DNA from: Craspedostauros australis
Taxonomy: Eukaryota; Bacillariophyta; Bacillariophyceae; Mastogloiales; Achnanthaceae
Assembly (NCBI GenBank): GCA_026770025.1
Contig: JAMXDE010000015.1
Coordinates: forward strand, 1,795,160 to 1,859,159
DNA: 64,000 bases
Reading direction: 5' to 3'
The position numbers were made by a program, and so were the translations under genes. The number at the start of each line of letters is the position of its first letter. Position 1 is the stretch's first letter. Below, piece after piece: positions 1 through 12,592 of the stretch. The notes beneath the pieces were generated by a model. That model had not been told where the DNA came from and made no database searches. It saw nothing but the letters and a program-made list of their open reading frames with translations.

Positions 1-1663
1 CCGTGCAGCACCAGAGTGTGAAGGCGCTAAGAGCGACCCTCTCGGCCATCATAGTCCCAGCAACATCTATCGACATCCCCTGACACGAAATCGAGGATTG
101 CTTCCGGACATTCGCGCTGTTGGTCTCACGTAACTGCGAACCATCCCTTCACAAACAACAAATGTCATCATGATCGTGGCTTCTCTCACACAGCCGAGAC
201 TGCTCCCCAACAGCGCTCGATCCAACCTCGATTTCGCACTGCTCTGCGAACAATGAAGAATGTTTCCATGGGTGGCGCGAGCTCACCAGACACAAGAGCA
301 GAGGATGCGCACATCTCTTGGCACGCGAAAGAGAAGCACGATCGAAGGCTCCTCCCTGACAAAGGAGTTCAATGTTCCTCTCGGGGGTAGAGAGTACTCA
401 TACTCGTATCCGCAACAGTACTCATCCTCTGCTCCGCTCGACAGTATTTCAACCTCCATGTTGTGATCAGCGCCCCAACCAACGCCTGATGTGAAGCTTT
501 CGTGAGCTCTACGCTCGTGCGTGCAGCAGCCCGAAGGCAGGCGACGCCACCATAATGCCTTTTGTGAACCACACTGGTACCACGAGTTCCAGTACGCCCA
601 AAGGTTGACACATTGTTTGTGGCTGTGTGACACAATTGGTCTCCTGCAAAGGCGTTGGCATGCGGGCTGAACCATTCTTGACAATTCAAGACGACTTCGG
701 TCGGAGTATTCTTGCTCTTGTATTGTTCGCGTCGCTTGCATCTCCGTTTATCTGCAAACATGCTGCGTCCCCTGCATCTCGTCAATTCGCGCAAACAAGA
801 GTACACCTCCCAAGCGGACGAACGACCGGGATTGAGGCCACAGCGCTCCAAGCAATCGATCAGTTCGCATGCAGATGCACTTGCATGATGTGTTGCCCTG
901 CACGCTTCTCGCATACCGATACCCAGACATGCAAGGTGATCGGTAGGGTCGACGAAATCTCAGGCACATACGACCTTCAGCATGATACAAGTACCTATTA
1001 ACATCAATCGTGCTCCGCAAATAGCCCAAAGCATAGATACACATGTACCCGCACGGCAACAGTGCGAGGAATTCCTAGATACTCGTACCATACTATAGGT
1101 CGTAGATAATGATAGTTGCAGCGGAATGCATGCGCTGGAGCGCGGAATGAGGATGCGCGCATCCCCTATTTCGCCCGTTCTTCCTCCTTTGCTCTGAGAG
1201 TAGGAGCTACACATGCATGATGCTATCCATGCAAAATCGATCGCGTCATGCAATGCGATGGGGCTTGTTCCTATTCCAGCAAGACAGGACAGAACCGGGC
1301 AAGACAGTACAGCCCTACAAGGCTCAACAAGACGAGAGCAACCAATGCTCTTGTGCTCCACTCTTGGCACAGTTGACTGTTCTGCGTCGACGCCTGATTT
1401 GAGTGTAGGATTTGAGTTGAACAGCAGGACCTGTGTTGCCGATGTTGTCGTTCATGATGATTGTCACTTTGACTATGATGATGATGGCAACAACGACGGC
1501 GCCCATGATTTGAAGCTGGTGTAACACTTGCAGTCATTCATTTTACTTTACTTTGACACAGTTTATAATGCCATACTTCAATACTCCAGTATTCTCAGCA
1601 ATGAGATCATAAGAGTTGCCGTGCACACGGAATGGAATGCAAGACGAGCACTCCTGTATTGTG
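1..1663. other. non-coding flank, no gene seen
   Basis: Open frames here are short, overlap on both strands and have no recognisable domain or low-complexity signature. The stretch 408-1500 includes TACTCGTA motifs (401-408, 1080-1087). The 3' end of the minus-strand gene at 1664 abuts it, so its first few hundred bases upstream of 1664 probably hold that gene's 3' UTR. Confidence 0.6.
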
Positions 1664-4098
1664 TCACTGTTCGCCATCAACTCGCCCATTGGGACCGTCC
1701 CTTGTCTGTTGCCTGGGCTCTGTATTTGGAGATGGAATACCTGAGGCTGCGGACGCGTGCAAAGGCAATCCGAGCTGCAGTCTCAAAGCTTGGATGGCAC
1801 TCTCTCTTCCTTGCAAAATTCCCAGGTGTTGCTGGAGGCGCCGCCGTTGTTGTTGTTGCTGTTGCTGTTGAATATGGTGCTGCAACTGTTGCTGAAGCTG
1901 ATCTTCCTCACGTTGCCGTTGCCGTTGCTGCTGCTGCTGCTGCTGCCTTTGCTGTTCGAGTAACTGATGCTCCTGAACTGCCTGTAGTAGAGATGCTTGC
2001 ATGAGATTTGCGTGTTGTTGTTGCTGTTGTTGTTGTTGCTGCTGTTGCTGCTGATGACGACGATGAATAATTCGTTCCCTGTCAAGGAGTATTTGATGTT
2101 GCTGCTGTTGCTGCTGGCGCCGTCGCTGTTGTTGCTGGATCTGGAAGGCCTGCATCACAATCGATGGGTCAGACGACGACAGCAACGTTGCCATTGTGGC
2201 TGCATCAATCGAAGCGCCTGTGGATCGGTCGGATGAAATCGTCGTGTTGGAGTATGATGGAGGTTGCGCCGCGGACTGAGTCGCCGACACACTGTCTTGC
2301 GATGAAATGCTCGCCAATTGAATGGGGTGCGTGGCCCTTGGATGTGTTTGTGCGTGTTGCTGTTGCTGCTGACGTTGCTGTTTTCGCTCCATCTCGGATC
2401 GTTGCAATGCAGCAGCTACCGCCGAGCTATTGCTTTCCGAGTACCGTCCGCTGGCAGTCATGAGCAAGAGCCTTTCTTCGTCAGACAACCCATGAGCCAA
2501 ATTGGGCGGGAATGCATTACTGGTCGGCAAAAATGGGTTCAGCTGAGAAGGCAACCCCGACGACGTGGGCAAATGCGCCGGATCTGTTGCGTTTCCAACG
2601 CCCAGGAGCGCTCGGATCATCGGACTGGTTGTGGCATGTCCCTGCGCTGTCTGCGCACCATCCGTCGACAATGATCGCAACATCGACCTAGCCATCGACC
2701 CAACCACTCCTAGGTCTGCACTAGTGCTCGCTTCGTAAGCATTCGCATCAGCAAGGTTGGTGCTGTGATCGCTCCGTGTACCTCTCCGTGCATTGCTGGT
2801 GCCAAGAGCAGTGTGTTGCGGCGATTGCTTTCTGTCATCATACATGCGGTGATCAGCGCGGGCACCAGCTGTCTTCATTGTGCTGTATGCATTCGAGTGC
2901 TTTGGGTTCGGGCTTCCGGGTCGAGTTGGCAGGAGCGATGCGGGGAGGTCGAGCTGTGGAGGCAGGATGGCGTTGGCAGGAGTCGACACAAGCGAGGACT
3001 CCATCGCAGATAGTCTCTGCGCTTTGTTGCGAAAAGCATGAGCGACCTTTTCGCGCGCTGTGTCACTGTCCACTTCCTCCCACAAATCCATCCCCTCCGC
3101 AACTCTCTTCAAGAACCGGGCATTGTACTTGGTGCGAATGAGATTGACGACAGCTGATGCAATCACCGGTTTGTCATTGCGCGGGGCCTCCTTGTACTGG
3201 TGTCGGTATTGATTCACCAAGTTGTGCATGTTGATGTTGCCTGGATGGCTCTGGTACGGCTGAAGGAGAGCGAGGGCGTTGTTTGGAGGAGAGGAAATAC
3301 GAGCATCAGCAGATTGTTGCATGTGCATTTGCATTCTTGTTAGTGCATGATATGGATGAGTAGCAAGGAAGTGGCGATGGCAACTGTCGATGGCAACTGT
3401 CGATGGCAACTGTCGATGGTAATTTGCGCGGTCCATTCCCATCAAACCCCATTCATTTTCGTTCAGTTCCGTTCTGTTCATCCTGAGAAAGCTCCACCCT
3501 TGCTTATTTGCTTGCTTGCCGCAGCCATCAGACAACCGTCCGTGGTAGCGTCCCGTAGATCGGCGAGTGCACCTCCACGGATTCAAGCCTCCACTCTGAT
3601 GCTTACCTTACCACGCCCCAGGAGGACGTCGAAAACACCGGGCTGGGCAATGTGAAGGCTAGTTTGTGTTTCCTCCTGCATCTCCGCCTCCGCCTCTTGG
3701 TCTTCCTCGTTTTTCTTTCGCTTTTGGCTGGGCTGCTGAGATTCGTCGAGTCCTTTCGCAGTGCCCCGAGGTCGCTTAGAAATGACGCTGCCACCCACAT
3801 TAGTCGCGCTGGTGGATTTTACCTCGCCACTGTCATCCTCCAGCTGTTGACGGCGACATTGCGTTTCCTTGGATATCATCCTCGCCTTGGTCTTGGATTT
3901 GGTGCTGATCTTGGTCTTTGCCTTTGGTTTCGTCTTCGTTTTGGCTTTCGTCCTGGACTTGGCCCCAGCCTTCGCGCTTGGCTTCTTGTCCACCATGGGT
4001 GAGGTTTCCTGGTGCTCCATATTGCCACCATTGCCACTGTCGCTGCCGTCGTCATCATCGCTATCATGCTCGCCTTGTGCGATTCGAGAGTCCATCAT
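1664..4098 (-). CDS. DUF6824-domain poly-Q nuclear-type protein (two exons)
   Basis: Two exons, 4098-3607 and 3259-1664, give 695 residues. The donor reads AAG/GTAAGC and the acceptor CTTCAG/CCGTAC; both are phase 0. The splice was chosen because it restores DVLLGRGK-PYQSHPGN, which matches the intronless paralogue at 12593 (DVLLGRGR-PYQCHPGN). The conserved domain spans about residues 157-247 and ends in VAHAFRNKAQR. Before it lies an acidic, then Lys/Thr-rich disordered region (KTKTKPKAKTK). After it comes a long Ser/Gln-rich tail with several pure glutamine runs. This domain is known mainly from diatoms and its function is not established; the basic, disordered, poly-Q layout suggests a DNA- or chromatin-associated regulator (inference). 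ATG at 4098 is the first true ATG; a second follows at 4095. The intron is largely open in frame with exon 2, so an unspliced reading would mislead gene finders. Confidence 0.85.
3375..3419. repeat. 13-bp tandem repeat inside intron
   Basis: Three perfect copies of CGATGGCAACTGT plus a partial fourth (CGATGG). It lies within the intron of the poly-Q gene, between donor 3606 and acceptor 3260, on the far side from the branch region. It is a minisatellite and may vary in length between strains. Confidence 0.9.
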
Positions 4099-7000
4099 GG
4101 TTAGCAAAAGTTAGACCCTTCGTCTCGATGCGCGCGTGAGTCTTTCTGAACGAGTTCCGATCGTGTGTGAGTGTCGTGCTTTGCGATTGTGTGATGTGGG
4201 TTGCAGTCTGCGTTGTTGATGGGTTGTGATGGTTTCGGACGGCCACTATGTTCAGCATTGGTTGGCTCCTGCACGGTGCAACGAGTGTGGCACGAGGATG
4301 TGTGCAAATATGACCCACACCTGAGTTTGAGTTTTTGTGCTGTGTTGTCTTGGTGTGTCAGGCTACGAGGCAACCAGTACGAGGACGACCGTGTCAACGC
4401 GCACATCAACGGGTGTGTCCATGACCGCGTGGACGAAGTACGAGCCGCAAGTACGAAGCGCGAAACAAGCACAATGGCAGCGTTGGCACAACTTGCCTTC
4501 CCGCAATTTTGCTGGTGAGTTTCCTGTGGTCGCTGATTGATGGGGAACCAACGAGGAAATATCACGGGAGGCGAACAGTGTTCGTAGTCGTACTCGTGCT
4601 CGTGCTCACATCCGCTCCCTTGCACCAGTACCGTTCGATTGCCTCGCTGATTGAGGCATGCGGGGTGCCTTGTGTGCGCTCTGCGCTGTTCTACTGTCCG
4701 CTCTGTTCTATGTTGCTCGACTGGAATTGCGAACTACTCCACGAACAGAGAACGACAGCACGTGCGCGCACACACACGTACCACACACGCTCCTTGGTGC
4801 AACGGTTCCTCCCTCCTTGTTCTGGTCATCGGCGATTTCTGCACTTGGAAACGTTTGCAGAACGAAGGCGCTCCTCACGCGCTGTTGCCGGACCCGCGGG
4901 GCATGTCAAGACGTTTGCAAAAGGACACTAGTATGTCGTACGCAATGAACAATCCCATCAATGAATCGCCTGGTTAAATCTTGATTCGCGAACTTGATCA
5001 CAAATGAATAAACCAGATCGTGCATTGCACCTCGCGCCATTCGCCTTTTCTGTTTGTTAAGCGCAACACGAAGTCTCTCGCGAGCAATACGGGCGGACAA
5101 ATCCATCCTGCGCCACCAGATTTCTGGTTACCGGAACATCATGGACATCGTGCATCACTTGGGGGAGGATGTTGCTCAACCAAGTTGACAGCAACAGAAA
5201 AGCGGATGGCAAACGCTGAGGGAACACCACTCCGTGTGAGCAGAGGAATTGTACTTGCGGATGGGAGGTAATACATGATAGTGGAGCAGAGCACGCGTAG
5301 TATTACATTATAAAATAGATCAGTGAGTAGAGTTAGAAAAGTGAGCGTAGCTCGTGATGGAGGACATACCTGTAACACATGCAAAGGCATGCTCTATCCT
5401 CCTCTTCATTCTGCTCTTCCTGCATCTCGCTCCCTTTTTTCGTCTTGTTGTTTGAAGAATCTGGAACCGCTTCCAGCAACAAGAGATTGTCCTTCGGGTG
5501 CTCTGGATTTCGATGGTTGCGGAGCCCTTTTGTCTACGCCAACAACATCAAGTGATGACTAAACTAAACATCACAAACGGCGCCACGAAAATGCATTCGT
5601 GCAGAACGAGAGTGTGATGATCTGCACCTCTGATTCTGTCCCCCATGTCGACGCTGGCTTGAGGCTGAGGCCGATGCTCTTGTCAGTGTCATTCTCGCAG
5701 CGAGCACAAATCTTACACAGATGTCTTGCGCACGCGTGCCGAGAGGATGGCACAAACTTCAACCATGCCCTCGTCGTAATTTCATCCGTGTTATTGTCTT
5801 CTATCACAGAGGGCAGTGATAGTACTGGGATCGTCCGGGTATGACCGCCGGTACCGTGAGAAATCCATGTGCTCTCTCTCTCTCTCTCTCCTTCTGCCTC
5901 TCTGCCTCTCAGCAGCACACCATGATACTCCACTCCGATGGACACCAATGCCCGTGCATACCTGCTCAAACGGGGGGTTTTCACTTGTGCGCATCGTCCT
6001 CGTATCACGACGCCTCAACGTGCATCTTGAAAGTACAAAACGAGTGTCGAGGAAGTATCACGACCCCATCCACTCGGACACCAAGCGCACCCTTCTCCTC
6101 CCTTCACCCCTGTTGGTCGATTGGAATTCATCGGCTCGTCGTGCTCAGCATACAAGTATGCTGCATGCGCAGAGTGCACTCACGCTGAGAGTATTCTGGC
6201 GCGTAATACCCTCATGGAATCACGGGTTCAACGTCAATACACTTCTCGCAATCTACTCGCATGAACTCCAGCTCATACGAGCTCTTATATGTGATTCCTC
6301 TCGTCCGTCCATCTGCATGTGCGTTTACCATAGTAGGAGTGAAAACATGAAGTACAGAGGAAGCAGAGCAGATTAGATCAGAGTAGAGTCCTCTAACTCG
6401 TGGAGAGGACAGCGCCAGCCTCTGTTTCTGTTTTCTCTCCTCCTCCTCTGCGCGTATCCGTGCTATCAGTGCTCTCGTCTCCTTGTGAGGAGTCAGTCGA
6501 CGACCGACAAAGAGGTGTGTCTGCATTTGAACTTCCTTCGTCGCGAAAAGATCCAAGAGGCTTTACGCAACCACCCATCGCCTCCCACAGTTGCCGTGAT
6601 TGGGATCACAGAGAACTTGGCTCAGCTTGGTTTGGTTTCGCAAACATCGAAAAATGCAAGCGCTCCTCGCGAGGCGCTATCAATCCACCATCGACCGATG
6701 TTGATTTCATTGCGACCTCCATGGACATACAAGTCCTCGAACAGAGTACAATAGCGTAGTGTCTCTCTGTAGAGACAGACACGCACAGAGAGGGAGAGAG
6801 AGAGAGGGAGAGTAGAGCAGAGTAAGTTGAGCACGTATACTGGTGGAGCACATCACTGTTCCCGCATGAGCAGATCTACGAGAGTATTGACGATGAGAAT
6901 GTCATGGTGGAGGCGACATGGTGTGTGTGTAGGTACAGGAGAGGACTACTATTGGTGATGCCATTTCGCATCGTTCCCAGGGGCAAATCATTTGTGCTGA

Positions 7001-10000
7001 TTGGTACGATTGGGAGTATTCTATCCCATCCCTACTGTAGGTATGATACATGTATGGTATTGCATTATACTGCTCATCGCACAAACTCAGCCATTTGATT
7101 CCTATTGGCATTTGTGCGACTTCTCGCGGCGGCGTATTCACCAACAAAGGCCGCGCACGGATACTGATTGTTGTGTATTCTATTCGACATGTCACACAGC
7201 ACAGAGTGCCGCAGAATAGCACAGGATAACTCAGAGCGGAGTCGGGCCGTGTGAGCACAGCCATTGTCCTGTCTTGAGTGGGCAACCCAAGATTGAGTGG
7301 GGCGCGTGGAGGCAGAGCCCAGAATGGAGACATGGCAGAGAGCACGTGACAACATACCCCACGAAAAGAAGGAAAAGAGGGAACGTAGACTTGTGACGAC
7401 AGAGGTTGAAGGAAGCGGTGGGAGCACTGGTGTCAGCGAGAGGATTTATCGATTCGTATCAAGTGAGAAGTGCAGACTCTGCCGTGTGCTGTACTCGACT
7501 CGACTCTACTCAATTTGTGTATGCTCTGTCTCCAACCCCTATCCCCTCGAAGATTGTGGCGCTCGTGCATGGTGCGACCGTTGCAGTTGCCTCTCGGGAC
7601 GATCCCTAACTCACAGAATCTTGCCTTGCGGTTGGGAATACGAGTCGAGTGCAGGAGAGTGCAGTACTCTGCGAGTCAATCTGCCAGCAAGTTGAGGATG
7701 TTGTTGGAGACCACAGTGATCCAAACGGATCACGACACGAGAAATAGATATTTTACGAACGAAAAAGAGAGTCGAGAGAGCGAGACAGACAATCAATCTC
7801 TCAACTGTTGCGATCATTTCCTCGCACCTCTAGCTCTTCCCCATTTCTAGCTCGATTGCGATCTCTATTCCGGTTCCTGGTATGTTCGTTTCACGACCAC
7901 GAACAGAACTGAAACAAACGAACATCAACGAACAAATAGAGCTTGGAAACGAATACAGAGACAGACAAGGACTTTGGATGACATACATGTGCCCATCCAA
8001 ACATACGCAACAACATACACTCAGACGTACATACATGCATGCTAGGGGGAATACAGACAGACGCACAACGAAACGGGTCAGCAAACTGACATCCATCAAA
8101 TACAAACGTCCTTCCCTCCTGTAATCGAGAGGTGGTCGTGATTCCTCCCTAATCAGCCCACATCCACCAACGACCAAGCGTCTGCTTCGCACACGTGGTG
8201 CTAAGGTTTATGCCCAAGGGATCGAAAACGTTCCCAAACCAACGTCGTGGTGGCGCCGGAAATGTGGAAACTGTGTTTCTCTTGCTCACAGCGCTCCGGG
8301 TCGGGTTTGTCGTGCATGGTCGTGAGATGATGGACTCTTCTCCCGCTGCGGCGTTGGAGGGGAGCACAGTCGAGTGCGCACCACACCTGCGTACGTGCAA
8401 GGTTCGAGGGACTCCTATCTGCCAGGCACTTCGTGGCGGGCGATAGTCCCTCGCATTATTCCATTTAGAATAGCATAAAATCACAACATACATAATTGTA
8501 GGTCGTATGACAAACGAATGCTCTTAGTGTGGGGCTTCACTACTCTCACTCGCCCAAATGCGCCGGATGGGGCCAAGTTCTGGAGCTTCGTGCGGAGAGA
8601 TGCGACGAGGGAAAGTGGTGCGGCGCTGGAGTCTGAGCAGCGACGGCGGGCGCGAGATTTGGTCGCGCCAGGACAAACACAACTGGAATCAGTTGCGCAA
8701 TGTGCAAACTAAGTACGTGCATCTTGGCCAGTTCGGTGTGCTTCGATTCCGAACTGCACCGGTGACGTATTGTTCTGCGCTCTCTGGTGACGAGTACTCC
8801 AGATCGTGGGGTCGTATCGCGCGAGAGAAACAGAGGACAAAACGCGCAATTTCGTGGCATGACTTCGCCATCCTTCGTTATTCTTGTGGTGCCACCTTTG
8901 ATCTATTGGTACAAGGAACAGCGCGTCAATAACCGCCACAATCAAGTCGTTGCCGCTACCAGGAAGAACCTTGCACACGGCATTCGTGGGCGATTCTGCA
9001 ATCGTGCCTGGGCAGATTGCGAAAGGGTCAAGAGGCTATCCTTGGGGATCGCCAAGACGGAACGCTATTTGTGCACTGGCGAACGACGCCACCACAACCA
9101 CACACAACTGCATGTTCCGTCTTCATGCCGAATACCCCCTGCCCGCAATAGCCCGAGGATGCGCACAAGTCTTTTGTTCGTTGTTTGGGAGGTGGACGCA
9201 GCTGTTCGGCGCCAGGCGTCAATAACGAACCATGAAGGGAGGCACAGTTGGCTTGGGACTCTCCCTCTGTCTCCGCTACTGAGCATGGTGATATTTACGA
9301 CTGAGTGTATGAGCACCACGTCGGCTGTTCTCTGGTTTTCCTTCGCATCACTGGTGCGCACCATGCAAACACACGCGCCATAATACATACTTGGTGTCGT
9401 GGTAGGATGTGATCATCACCAAGATGCAAGTGCAAAGGGGGAACACTCCCATTAAATCGGATATTAGAGCAGAGTAGAGTTCAGTCGAGCACATTCATCA
9501 AGCCCGCATCGTGGTCGGTAGTTGATGGTGCATGATGCCTATTGTACATTCCTTGTTGGTTGGCGATTGTTTGTCGTTCATCGCTGATGGGCATTCCTGT
9601 AATGCTACACACGGACTCTCTCTCTCTGGAGAGTTCCAACGTTCCACGTGCTCATGATCACAAGCGCTCCTTTCTCATGTCATCTCATTCTCGGAGAAAC
9701 TGACTCTTTTGCAAACCGAGGGGAGATCAGAAACAGTACGACGAGTATGGGGAGCTGGAATGACGCTCCGCATTCAACGCCGACAACCCATCACGATTCC
9801 TTCGCTGCACATCTTGTCTTTGTTTCTGACGTGCCCACCAAACGGTTTCATGTGTTAACGGAAGCGCCTGTTCATAAGTAAGCCCCACTACTCTGTGCAG
9901 TGGCTATACATCGCAGCAAAGCGTATCGTAGTGGCACTCAACTTCTCGTTGGTCTCAAGCGGTTCCATGCAGAGGCGAACAGACAAATACGATAATTTGC

Positions 10001-12592
10001 CATCGTTACAATGGCTCATCAAGACCACCACTCCGCTGTCTCGTTCTGTTCTCCTCACACGCGCTCTCGCATTTGTTCGTTTTCGTATTTTCGCTTGGGT
10101 CGCTTCGAATGGCTCAAAATCATGGGCGCGTGACGCCAGCACCAAGGCCCAAGGAAGTCGAGAGCGCGACACTGATCGAAGCGAGGCTGCCAGTCTTGTG
10201 CGAGCCCTCCACGCTATCCTCGTTGATACAATAGGGTGCTCTGTAGTAATGTTTGTTTTGTTGAAAGTGTCGACGCTGACACAACACGACGCGACGAAAG
10301 AGCTTCAGCGTCACGTGGATGGACAACAGATGGTCAAGTGGCGCGTCGTGGAGCTTCCCGAGCTGGCAGGAACACTGACAAGGTCGCGTGCAGAGTACCA
10401 GCTAGAATCAACATTCTCATCTTCCTCCAACATCAAGCCGAGACCCCAACGATTCGCGTTGGCAAAGGTGAAGAGACGTGGGCTCAGGACTTCCCGGTCG
10501 TTAGCTCGTTCTTGGCCATGGTGATCTAGCACTCGCACAAGCTAAAAGCTAGAGTGCCGTACGTAGCTTGTACTTGCACGAGCAACCTGCATACGAATAT
10601 CCATGCTCTTGCAAACACTCGCAAGTATGGAGTACTCATAGAGACTCTGCCCTCCTGTGATCCTCTCTGCGAGGACTCTCGGCCAAGTCTGGAATGTGCT
10701 ACCACATGATAATACTCGGGTTCACAGTGATATTCAGTCTGCGCCGTGTGACGAGGGAACAGCTGTGGTCCGCAAATAACCGACGCCATCTCGTCGTTGT
10801 GCTCGCGGCGTACGAACAGGGAGAGGAGCCTGGTGACCTGGCGTGTCTGGAGCTGCCTTTGGCATGTGGTGGGCCTCGCCAATCGAAGTTGAGAAGTCGA
10901 GATCGCCATTGGTGTCCACCACCAACAAATGACAATCATCGCCATCATCATGATCATCGCCATGGTGCAAACCTGAATGAAAAGATAGGGACATGCCAGT
11001 ATCGGGGGTCGCGGCACCTCCCCCCGAGCTTGCTGCCGCAAGGATGTGCTACGGAGGTTCTTCCAATGCGCTTGTGTTGGCGTCATCGATTACCAATTCA
11101 ATCCAGTCATCCATCCGGTTCCCCGTCTGGCCAACATTTCACGCAGACCCAGAAGCAAACGATGCGAACAAGCGGGCAAGGGCATGTATTTTGTGCGCAT
11201 GGCAAAGCAAGACGATTGTGAGGTCCACGGAGTGAAGACGGCTTTGTCCAGAGTACTGCAAAGCATGATTGGCTAGAGTACTCTTCTCCTCAATAGTGGA
11301 ACACTTTTATGGTGTGGCCTGGTAGAATACGAGGACAGCGGAGCGCTGCCGCGGGTCTGCCAGTGTCACCCCGACAAACCGCAACAGAGTAATCCATTAC
11401 TTTGCTGTTTTATCATCCTTCACTGCGCCTGAGACAGTCGACGTTTGTGAGAAGGCGCTGGAGTGTGGAATACTCGTAATCCATGCATCGCACAGAGCAC
11501 TTGCAGGAGTATCGGTGCCGAAATCGTACCAATGCACTCCGAAGTTTGTCCCTTCCCCTCGCTTCGTATTGGATAAGGGAGGTAGATTCAGGATTACTTT
11601 TGCCAGGGTACGAGTAATCGTGAGAGCTATTATACGACAGTGCATGGTGCTGGGCTTACTCTTATCGTATCTTGGGCCAAAAGTAGCGCTTCCACGACGC
11701 GCACGGACACGAGAATGTGCCTACAAGCAGAGCCGAGGGAATTGGATGGTTCAGCAAGGGTATCAGTATTGATGAAGGGCCCCGCCATCGAGTGTGCATG
11801 TTACGAGTAAAGTATAGTACCAGAGAGAGCATGGCGGCTGGAATGGCGTCACATGCAACCACCTCACGACTATCCAGGGCACCACACGATGAGTAGCCCG
11901 GTATTATTCTCTTCCGAAGCTTAAGACTTTGTCGGTTCGTGTTTCCATGAAACTAGCACACATGCCCCCCTTTGGCAAAATGTCTTCGACGTGATGCGTT
12001 GTTTCTGATTCGAGGTTGCGGAATTTGTCGCCCGTAGCAGTTCGCCCCTGCCCTTATCGATGTTTGCGTTGAATTGTACCGAAACAACCAAGACAGGTTT
12101 TGTTCCTGTTTGCCCCCACGTCTTTCTGTACTCCGATGTCTCTTTCTGTCGCGGTCGTTCCCGGTAATCACGGTGCAACGCGCTGACTTCAATGCGTGTC
12201 ATTGCGATTGTTCACCAAAGGACACAGCCAAATGACACAAACACGAAGCAGCTGCGCGCAGTGACCATCGCGCCATTATTCGAACAATTGCTCGAACACC
12301 GACAACGCCACCACGCGAACATCGGAAACATTCGAAACCACCAAAACAAAGCACAACAAAGCACAACAACCAAAACAATACCAGTAACAGTAACAGCAAC
12401 AGTAACAGCCCTGACGACAACAACGACAGCAACATCCAGGAGGAGCATTCAAGGACAAACAGAAACGCTACGAAGGCGGTACAGGGCGTGAGAGTGGCGA
12501 AGGACGAAGGACGATCTGACTACAGAAACACACACCAGCCCGACCTTCCTGTCCACTTCCAATCGATCAGAGATCATCCCACAAGGTTTGAC
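4099..12592. other. 8.5-kb gene-poor interval between divergent paralogues
   Basis: No frame here shows a domain, a signal, sustained codon bias or a believable splice pattern. The longest open frames (9895-10524 plus, 4101-4625 minus) read as random composition. It holds CT/AG microsatellites at 5871-5891 and 6786-6812 and repeated TACTCGTA/TACGAGTA motifs at 11471, 11609 and 11802. The right end (about 12300-12592), rich in ACAA/CAGTAA, is the likely 5' leader of the gene at 12593. Non-coding RNA or regulatory DNA cannot be excluded. Confidence 0.5.

Noticed and set aside
9895-10524. 209-codon plus-strand frame in the gene-poor interval
   Set aside because: No domain or repeat, no homology to other parts of the window, and equal openness on the other strand.
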